A DNA stretch of 64,000 nucleotides. Origin: Zymoseptoria tritici IPO323. Lineage: Eukaryota > Ascomycota > Dothideomycetes > Mycosphaerellales > Mycosphaerellaceae. How positions within the stretch are numbered: position 1 is the stretch's first letter; every line of letters begins with the position of its first letter. Made by a program: the position numbers and the translations under genes. The DNA lies in the NCBI RefSeq assembly GCF_000219625.1, contig NC_018213.1:734711-798710 (forward strand), in the 5' to 3' direction. The notes under the pieces are model-generated. The model was not told the origin of the DNA, did not search any database, and was given only the letters and a program-made list of their open reading frames with translations. Shown here in pieces: positions 55,900 to 64,000 of this stretch.

Positions 55900-58800
55900 T
55901 CGTAGTAAGAACGGCGCTAGTAAATTCCTTAATCTTGTACGTCGACGTAGCTTCTAGGTATAAGTATATACGATATAGTCCCTTCTATCGGAACGATAGC
56001 TTTTCTATAGTTAACTTTCTTTCTCCGCGGCGTATAAGAATAGTAGTACTAAGAGGGATTAGTATGTCGTCGGTGTTATAGGTATTATCCTAGTATTCCT
56101 TAGTAAGCTCTCGAAGCCGTAGGCTACGAAGGCGGGCTTCCTTAATGTCTGTTTCCCTTATAAGGATCTACTCGGTATATAGGGCGATAAGATCTTCTTC
56201 TATACGAATGTTGTTCTAAGCCGTAGTATTCTAAGTCTAAAACTTAAGCTCTACTAGAAGGATAACATTAAAGGAATACTAGAGTTTAGAAGGTGTATAG
56301 CCGGTAGTTCTTCGAACAGTAGATCGATTAGCCTATAGCGCGGTATAGAAATACTAGCGCTATCCTTTTATAGTTCCGTTCGTATACTTAGCGAGAACAT
56401 CGAGTATATTCGGGTGCCCTCGCTCTACTATTCTATTTCCTTAAGGGTAATAGGGCGACACGCGACTAAGTCGCACGTCTATTTATACGAGCAGAGTAAG
56501 CACCTTACCGAAGTTCTTACGGCTACTATTAAGCCGGATTAATTTTACGATACTATACCTACAAAAGAGCATCTCGTATATAAAGCTAGCAATTATAGTA
56601 GAGCTAACACCGTTTGTGCTAATAAGCTTACTTTTGTTTATAATGCGCGCCTCCGGGAAGCCGCTAACTAGCTCCCTTACTATAATAATGCTTGTAGTTA
56701 AGTCGACATTTATAGTGTTAATCGCCTAGATCGTGCTAGGCTCTAGATTAGGTATATGTAGTAGAGCATTCGCGTAGTTACCCGTACTACGTAGGTTGTA
56801 CTACGGGCACCCTTTAATATATCGTAATACGTCCTTATATATGCCCTTCTAGAAGTACCTACTAGAGAGCTTATAGAATACTACTTCGCGACCGCGGTAA
56901 CCGGCATCCGGGAAATTATAGTAGTATAAAAGCATAGTTTTGCGCTTATCCTTATTGTCGATTACTCGAGCTAGTAGCGCATTAATACGCTTTTAGCGGT
57001 ACAGAATCCTATCGCGAATAAGATACCGCCTTAACTTCTTCTTAAGGGTATAGAACTCCGTTAGATCTACTAAGGGCGGTCGTAAAAGTGTAGCTAGGTA
57101 GTACGTAACCTTCTAGTAGAATTCGGATAGCTCGCCTTCTATAATGTCCTTAATATTAATATTGCCGGTATATACCTATACCTAAAAGAAGTTACGGTTA
57201 ATTATATTATCCGGGTCTATATTATGTTCCTTGTCCGCGGCATTAGACGGAGTCTAAGGTTTCCGTAAAAGGCTATTAGCGGCGCTATACTTTCGGCTAG
57301 GCATATACTTAACTGTAAAGTCGAAGAGCCGAATCTAAGCAATCTATCGAGCCGTAACTAAGGTCGGAAGATCGTTCGCCAGTATGTTAAGTTAGTAAAC
57401 TAGCGTGTTCGGATCTACTTCTAGTACGAAGTAAACACCGAACATATATACTTTAAGCTTCTTAAGAGCATAGAGTATACTACGACACTCTCGCTTACTA
57501 GCATCGTATTTAGCTTCTTCCTTAGTCTATAAACTACTTTTAAATCGAACCGGATGCTTACGGCAGTCGTTGCCCTTTACTACTTATATAAGCACTGCTC
57601 CCTAGCTAAGACTAGATGCATCTACTACTACGATTATAGTCCCTCCGTTAACGTAATCGATTATAACAAGGGCCGGTGCCGTAATAAGTACCTCCTTAAG
57701 CTAATCTATCGTATACTGTTCGAGCGGCGTCTAGACGAAGATACTACCCGGCTTAGCTACTACGTAGATAGGGCGAGACAGAATAGCGAAGTCCGGAATC
57801 TAGATTCGGAAATATACTATAACTCTAATAAATAAGCGGGCTTCGGCAGCATCTATAGGTAGTCCCTACTTAGTAATCTTAATAACCTTAGCGGTGTCCG
57901 GGTAGCGACTAGCCGAGTCGTAGACGTAGCTAACAATGTTTATACTAGTCGAGAACTAGAATGTCTTGCTTAGATTAATAGTTAGTCCTACTCTTTCTAT
58001 GTCCGTAAGAACCCTGTTAAGGTTCTAAATGTACTTAAGTACGAATCGACGAATGCTAGGTTTAGCCTCTTTATTGTTATACCGAGACCGAGGGCCTTTA
58101 ACACTAACATTATCTAGATACGGTCGAGCCGCGTAGAACATATAATTCTTAAGAACTCGGCATATAATTCGCTAAAACTATACTACCGAGTTCGTAGCTC
58201 TTATTAGAATGCTAGTCTAGCGGAAGTAGCCGATCGGCGTATCGAATCTAGTTAAATCTCGGTCTCGTTCGTCTAGTAGGATTTAGTCGTAGCTAGAGAA
58301 AAGGTTAATTAGTATTATAACTTAAAGGCCCGTAAAGTCTATAGAAAATCTATTAGTGTCCGGGGGCATATGTACGTCTTTAAGAGTAACTCGGTTAATT
58401 TCTATTGCCGCATTAATAAGCCGGTACTACTTTTGTCCTTTCTCGTTAAGATCCTTCTTACTAACTAAGAACTAAGGATTCTTATATACTCTATAGTAGG
58501 GTTCGAGGGTTCCGCGATCTAGTCGCTTCTTAATTATCTTAGATGCTACATCTCGAAGGCTATAAGCAACATAGAAGTCCTTTAATTACTAGGGAATATA
58601 AGGCATAGTTCGTATTCGTTATAGCAGTACGACCGAGGGTTTAAGGCGGCCGCATTTAGAGAAATCGAAGGAAAGTGCAGCCTCCCTATTATATAGGTAT
58701 TCTATAAAAAGCTTACGCTCTTTGTTAAACAGCTCTATCCTAATATTTAGTGTCTTAATTCTTTCCGGTGTTAATCTCGTCCCCCTCTTAAGCTCGGAGA

Positions 58801-60100
58801 ACTTCTAAATTAGGTATTTATTATCCTACTAGCGATCCGACTATAGTAAGGATACTTCGAACTTAAGGCTAGCTTCTTTCTAATTCCCTACCTTATTAGT
58901 AGCGCTCTTTATGTTATAAACTAAAGCTTCTACTAGCTTAACTTTATCCGCTTTCCTCTTATATAGTATATAGTAGTCGACGGAAAATTCGGAAAACTAT
59001 AAATTCCTCCCCCCGTATAGCGATCTCTTTCTTTCTTCGTAGTAGCGGAGGTAGTAAGCAGTAGCCGCGAGCTCGAGTAGCTTATTATATTTATTATCGA
59101 TACTATTAAGTTCGAACAGAAGGGAGCCGGGGCTTAGTATCGACGTAAGGTAAGGTTAAACATTACGATATTAGCTAGTTTTGGGGATAAGTAAATTCGC
59201 CGAGTTTTCCTCCGAAGTTTCCCTAGCCTAACTCTAGGGGTAACCCGGGGCGCTAAGATTTTCGGGAGCGGCCGAACTTTCGGGACAGCCTGCTTTATTT
59301 CGACCTCGTCCGCTAAATATGGATTCTCGACTCGAAGTCCTTTTTATACTTAACTCTTTCGGAAACACGTACTAGATCGCTCGAAGTAGGACCTCTAATA
59401 GACTACTAAGTAGCAAGGAGGTAGTTAGCGGCTTAACTCGGCTTTTCCTAAAGCGCTAGTAGGTATAAGGACTCGGTACGTTAGACCGTATAGTTAAACT
59501 CTAATAAAATTAATCGTACGACTATTTATAGCCGCAATCGTGCCCTACTAAGATCTATTATCGTAGTTAGTTAAAGTTAGGCGGACCCGACGACACTACG
59601 GTCGCCTAAGAAGAGTCGGTGCATCCGAGTCTATAACTAAGAAGGGAACGTAAACCGTAATACCGTAAACCGATACCCGTATACTAGTAGATAGGCTAAG
59701 GAAAGGTAGAACACTAGAAGCCGTCTTTATTAAGACTTTAATTCCTATACCGATCGGGACGCCGGTACGGCGAGCTACCGCGGTAGACATAATATAAGAC
59801 TCGGAGCCTTTATTAATTACCGCGGTAGGCTCTCTATAATTAAAATCGCCGATTATAGCCGAGACTCTTAGCGACGGTATAGTTATATAATTATAGTCGT
59901 TAAATGTAAACTAGGCTTTAGCTAGGTCTTCGTACAGGTCGGAAAGAGGTATTATACCCTCTTCTATAAGGTCGGCTCGAAACGCTATCGTTATAAATTG
60001 TAGTATACCGGAGCGGACTTCTACGGTAAAGCTATCCCTTAGTATCTCTTCGACCTTATTATCCCCTTAAACGGAGTTTAGCTTTACTACGTTATCGGAT
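55900..60100 (-). pseudogene. Gypsy 2 Pol: reverse transcriptase, RNase H and integrase (RIP-broken)
   Basis: On the minus strand the reverse transcriptase covers about 58,760-57,960, with FDTPIGYFR and the catalytic box read as YLDN in PYLDNVSVKGPRSRY (58,091-58,135), where YLDD is expected. RNase H follows, with IIVVVDASSLSQGAVLI near 57,640-57,590 and the TKEEAKYDASKRECRGILY block near 57,530-57,475. Integrase covers about 57,150-55,950, with YKDVLRYIKGCP, then SPYYP-GNRIVERGHPNI and the GYTPSKL block. Many stops lie at Trp and Gln codons. The region 59-60.1 kb should hold the protease but I could not pinpoint it. Confidence 0.78.
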
Positions 60101-62030
60101 AGTAGTAGACCTGCCGGCCCGCCTCTTAGCTTGTCTATAAATACCGGAGTGTTTTACATACGACCGAAGAGCTTTTACGATATTAACTTAGAGAGTCTAA
60201 GAAGCTCGCTAAATAGAAGGGATACCGGAGCCTTCTATATCCGCTTAACTAGCACTTCGTTACTATCTAACCTGTCGCGGATATAGTTGTCTACTCGCTA
60301 AGTTTTAGGAGGGGTCCTTCTCTTCTTAGCTAGCTCCTTTAGAGGGTTTACTAGCCTAACTTCGGTATCTAAGTCTACGTCTTTTATATAGTCTTTAGTA
60401 GCTAGTTAGCGCTAAGAATCTCGCTCGATAGAGTCTACCGGCGGTTCTAAGAAGCGAACGGATAATAGCGAGTTCGTTCCTTAGATCGTTTAGCTATTAG
60501 TAGGTAGTATAGACTAAGAACGAACTACATCTACGGTGTAAGACTTTAGGGTCTTAATCTTGGCCGCAGACTAGTCTACGATAACTCGCTCTTTTAGTAC
60601 GCGGTAGTTCTTATTATGTAGTTTTAAGATGCTACCGACTACTAGGTTCGCCTTCTTAGGGACTGCCGCGGTATTTACTAGAACCTCGGTATTATAAACC
60701 GGCACTAGAATAGGGCACCTATCTTCTTCGATGTAGAGGATATTATTAAAGTAGGAGCTCGAAGTCTATCCTTAGCGGCTACTAACCGGGGTTACATTAG
60801 AGCTAGTCGTAGGCGCGGGCACCGGGGGTACGGAAGAAACCGTATCTGGATCTAGCTTAGAAGGGCGACTATACTTAAGTGCTCTAATAGGCTTCTAGCC
60901 GAGTTCACGAGCACTAGTAATCGGACCGCTAATCTAGCTTATATTATAAGAGCTCTAAGATCTTTCTACGGCGGGGAAGTTAAAGGATGCTAGCTAAGGA
61001 ATCCTTATATTATATACGTCTTCTAGCTTCGGTAGCATTAGCTAGAGTCTCGGCTACTAATTAATCCCTCGGAACTGTAGTAGCCTCTTGTTCGGATTAC
61101 CGGGTTTTCTAGCATACTAGTAGTAGGCAGCATCTTAGTGCGCCTAACCCTAGTTAAGAAGGAAGTTTATAAAATAGTAGTTATAGGCTACATAACTAGG
61201 CATTCTATAGTTAAGGCAGCGACCTTAGCGCATAAGCTCGTTATAGTTAGTTCCGGCTCTACTACTTCTATACCTATTCGCGCTAGCACTTCCTATACTG
61301 TTGCGACGGGGTGCCGGAGGGCTAAGCTAAGGGGGTAGTAAACCGGCGTTCGCATATACATAACTCTAGAAACTAAGGTCTTCTATAGGGGCGCGGTAAG
61401 CAGGTACGTTAATCGGAGGATTTACGGGCACTTAAGGTTACTATGTAGACTAAGTCTAAGATCGAAAGATCTTAAGATCCCGTATACGTCGATTAAGTTT
61501 ATTAATCGCGGCACTCGGTTTATACTCTTGTTGCCGCTACAGACTAAATAGGGAATAAGAGCTACGCTCTACTATAGGTACCGGCTTCTACATTTCTTGT
61601 GCCCTAATAAGACTAGCCGCAACGCTGTCTTCTACATCGCCGCTAAGTTCCTTAAATCTAGCTTTACCCTTAATCTTAGTAAAAACCGCCTTATAGATAG
61701 TGCTAAAGTTAGTATACGTAGTAGGATTACGGAGGTTAATACCGAGGCGACTATAAATAGAGCAAGAAACTCGGGCTAGAAGTCCCTTAAAGAACATCTT
61801 TATACGAGAGACATTATCGAGCTAGTTTAGTTATAGACATCTAGCAATCGCTTTAAAGTGTCTATAGAATGTAAGAAGCTCCTCGTTACTAGTAGTCTCG
61901 CAACGACTAGATTGTCGAGCTACTAGCTATTCGAGAAACGACCGGTCCTTAGTTCTAGCCGCAGAGTTAAACTAGCGCTAAGTAAGAAGGGCCTCTGTTT
62001 TAAACGTAGACTAGTCGCTATTAGTAAAGG
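60100..62030 (-). pseudogene. Gypsy 2 Gag, main part (RIP-broken)
   Basis: The minus strand from about 61,800 to 60,850 reads as a Gag-like protein. It has TYTNFSTIYKAVFTKIKGKA near 61,730-61,670 and, near 61,240-61,200, GRCLNYRMPSYVAYNY. The latter is a CCHC zinc knuckle in which two Cys and the His have become Tyr through TGC-to-TAC and CAC-to-TAC changes. The N-terminal piece lies on the other side of the LINE B fragment at 62,567-62,730. Confidence 0.65.
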
Positions 62031-62566
62031 CGTTGCCCTCGAAAGGAAGCATACATGCACTTCAAAGAGCTAGAACTCGGTGGAATCTACAACTCTGCGA
62101 TTAACCTGCGTAGCTATATGCGTTTGGAAGCGGTATACAGTTCTACAAAGGCATATTAAGGATAAGAGGGGGCAGCGAGTTAGACAGCTGCTTCTGCTTT
62201 TGCACTGCTTTTGCACTGCTTTTGCACTACATTCTGCACTACTTTTGTACGGCATTCCTCTCTCTCTTTTTCGAATTCGCAGCGTACGTACGAAGCGGAA
62301 GGATCCGCTGAAAATTCTATAAAAAGCTTGGCGCGAAAATTTCTGTAGCCTTAGGCTGCAACACTCGTTTGATTTCCTTTGTCTTGCATTTGTTTAAAGT
62401 CCTTTAGCATTGCCTTAGGCACGGGGTTTTCCCCTAAGGTTAAAGAATACCGAAAGAATTTGATTGTATATAGATCTACTGCCCTGCTTGCAAGGCCGTC
62501 CTACATAGTCTTAGACTCCGAAAGGACGTAAATGGAACAAACAAACAAACAAACAAACAAACAAAG
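62031..62566 (+). mobile_element. LINE family B, short 3' fragment copy inserted in Gypsy 2 gag
   Basis: A 5'-truncated LINE of about 535 bp, essentially only 3' UTR plus AAAC tail (62,534-62,565), nearly identical to 91-632. The flanks share AAAGGCGT (62,024-62,031 and 62,563-62,570), the probable target duplication. It is less RIP-mutated than the copy at the window start. Confidence 0.82.
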
Positions 62567-62730
62567 GCGTCGAATAACTTAAACTACGAACGTAGTGCAG
62601 GGACACAGTACTTAATAGTCTTACGGATCTTCTTACGATCCGGCAGTTTAGATAGGTCGTAGTAGTCCTTAAAGAGGTCTTCGACATTCTCGAAGAAGGT
62701 AGTTATATTAGCACCGTTAAAGAGGGGAGC
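62567..62730 (-). pseudogene. Gypsy 2 Gag, N-terminal piece
   Basis: On the minus strand this reads LFNGANITTFFENVEDLFKD followed by KLPDRKKIRKTIKYCV, the pattern seen at the start of many fungal Gypsy Gag proteins. It is separated from the rest of Gag by the LINE B fragment and cut at its own N-terminal side by LINE A. Confidence 0.65.
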
Positions 62731-63936
62731 CTATCTACCTCGTCTACGTCCCTTAAGAAGAACTCTAAGGTACTAGAACGTGAGGCAAGAAGGCTAATAG
62801 ACCTAGGAAAGAAGAACTCGATTGCTTTCGACCTAGCAAAGACAGACCTAGTACACTTCTCGAAAGGGAAAGGGTCCGATTGCCCGGTAATTCTTCCAAA
62901 CGGCGATATTGTTCGCCCGGCAAAGAAAGCGATAAGGTGGCTTGGGATTTGGCTAGACGCCGGTCTTACCTTTAAGGAGCACATTGCAATAAGATCGGCT
63001 CAAGCACAAGCGGCATTCTATCGATTAGAAAGACTAGCAAATACCGAACGCGGTCTGTCTTCTATATCGTTAAGAAAGATCTACCTAGCCTGCGTTACTA
63101 CAATAGCAGACTACGGGGCCCCGGTTTGGTGGCGGTCGAAAAAGAGCATAAAACCTCTAGTATCTCTACAAAGTAAAGCTTGTAGGAAGATCCTAGGCGT
63201 TTTCCGTACCGCCCTAAACGTCCCGTCCGAAGTAGAGTCAAATCTCTTCCCCCCGGATCTACGCCTAGAGAGATAGTCAATTTTATACTCTCTACGCGTA
63301 GCAAAGCTACCCGAAAACTACCCTATAAGACTCGCTATCTAAAGCGCGCCTTCGGATACGCGAGAAGTCTAACACGAGGACTCGAGAGAGATACTTCCGC
63401 AAAAACGACAGAGAACATAGATACAACTACTCTGTTATCGACTCCGACAATACAAGCATTTCGTAGAACACGAGAGGGCTAACTACGCAAAAGACGATCT
63501 CTTTAGCGTCTGGAAAACCCGATACGAAATAGCAAGACAACGGGAGATTAATAAGGTACCTAGGAATACAAATAGCTACCTTAGTCGATTTCTATGGAGC
63601 TCGCCAGGAAAACATAGAATAGGAGGAAGACGTGCTTTAACTAGTGCCTTCTATACTATCCTATTAGGACACGGATACCTAAAGTCCTATCTCTATCGCT
63701 TTGGATACGCAACGACGCCAGACTGCCCTTACGGACGACGAGAAACAGCAGAACACCTCGTATGTAGCTGCCCTATCTACGATATATTTAGGCTACTACC
63801 GCTACGACAAGCATAATCTCTGCTAGAGATAGTAGAAGATAAGGAACTCCGGAAATACCTTACTACCTTTCTCTCGGATACAAAGATTGCTTCTAGGTCC
63901 TGGCACCTAGCAAGAGGCGAAGACGAGACCGTCTAG
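62731..63936 (+). pseudogene. LINE A ORF2 C-terminal part, copy 5
   Basis: This is the thumb and C-terminal domain of the reverse transcriptase protein. It is open in part (62,731-63,270) and then interrupted by TAG codons. The C-terminal Cys motif is partly changed (CPYGRRETAEHL, with a Cys-to-Tyr change from TGC to TAC). Its end matches the other copies exactly. Confidence 0.82.
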
Positions 63937-64000
63937 CCTACACTCCTTTTACTTTTCCTTATTTGTCTTTCTTTAAAGTCCTTCGATACTAGCTTGCTAC
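62731..64000 (+). mobile_element. LINE family A copy 5, 5'-truncated, running off the window
   Basis: The sequence begins at CTATCTACCTCG, just past the reverse transcriptase YVDD box of the family, and continues to the window end within the 3' UTR. The ORF2 stop codon is at 63,934-63,936. It keeps several TpG sites (for example GGTGGCTTGGGATTTGG near 62,937) that are TpA in copies 1 and 4, so it is among the less mutated copies. The tail and target duplication lie outside. Confidence 0.88.

Larger units (their letters stand above)
55690..62730 (-). mobile_element. Ty3/Gypsy retrotransposon (Gypsy 2), RIP-mutated, containing a LINE B 3' fragment
   Basis: Gag with a zinc knuckle, reverse transcriptase, RNase H and integrase follow each other on the minus strand. 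Its reverse transcriptase and integrase sequences differ clearly from Gypsy 1, so it is another lineage. LINE B (62,031-62,566) splits gag, and LINE A starts at 62,731. No LTR is identified; the 5' end probably lies beyond the LINE A copy, outside the window. Confidence 0.78.

Noticed and set aside
1..64000. CRISPR array, tRNA, rRNA or bacterial-type operon
   Set aside because: No regularly spaced identical repeats with unique spacers, no tRNA or rRNA-like sequence was noticed, and the introns and RIP pattern show a fungal genome.

Overview
The window looks like a repeat-dense, heterochromatin-like stretch from a filamentous ascomycete (Pezizomycotina). About 59 of 64 kb is transposon sequence carrying the signature of repeat-induced point mutation (RIP): CpA/TpG replaced by TpA, conserved Gln and Trp codons turned into TAA/TAG, and CpG largely kept. 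No long ORF survives in most of it. Two short islands, 20.13-22.89 kb and 33.90-36.08 kb, have ordinary dinucleotide use, real introns and real genes. I found no rRNA, tRNA or CRISPR array.

Layout: 1-632, 3' end of a LINE (family B). 0.63-4.5 kb, unassigned mutated repeat. 4.5-17.3 kb, a minus-strand Ty3/Gypsy chromovirus-type element split by a complete LINE of family A (5,839-11,403, 14-bp target duplication). 17.3-18.4 kb, unassigned. 18.4-20.2 kb, a Fot1/pogo transposon. 20.1-22.9 kb, island 1. 22,893-33,898, a hAT transposon with 22-bp terminal repeats and an exact 8-bp target duplication, itself carrying LINE C (25,267-30,408) and a truncated LINE A (30,760-32,464). 33.9-36.1 kb, island 2. 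36.1-40.8 kb, mutated repeat encoding a candidate 2-oxoglutarate/Fe(II) oxygenase. 40.8-54.75 kb, a nest of three LINE A copies. 54.8-55.7 kb, unassigned plus-strand ORF remnant. 55.7-62.7 kb, a second minus-strand Gypsy element holding a LINE B 3' end. 62.7-64.0 kb, another LINE A copy running off the window.

The main biological find lies in the two islands. They were one locus before the hAT landed: a tyrosinase (20,343-21,703, +, five exons, apparently intact), a convergent UstYa/DUF3328-type oxidase gene (minus strand, six exons), and a divergent small membrane protein with two HXXHC motifs (34,500-35,198, +). Tyrosinase plus UstYa-type proteins is the enzyme set used by fungi to macrocyclise ribosomally made peptides (ustiloxin, phomopsin and other dikaritins). 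The hAT sits in exon 1 of the UstYa gene just after the membrane segment. Apart from that insertion every exon I could trace is open, so the inactivation appears recent relative to the surrounding decay. No precursor peptide gene is visible in the window.

Target-site duplications allow the order of several insertions to be read: a LINE A copy inserted into the 5' UTR of another LINE A, a third inserted into the AAAC tail of the second, and LINE C and LINE A both inserted into the hAT. Functional calls on mutated elements come from reading through RIP-type stop codons by eye and should be confirmed by profile searches.
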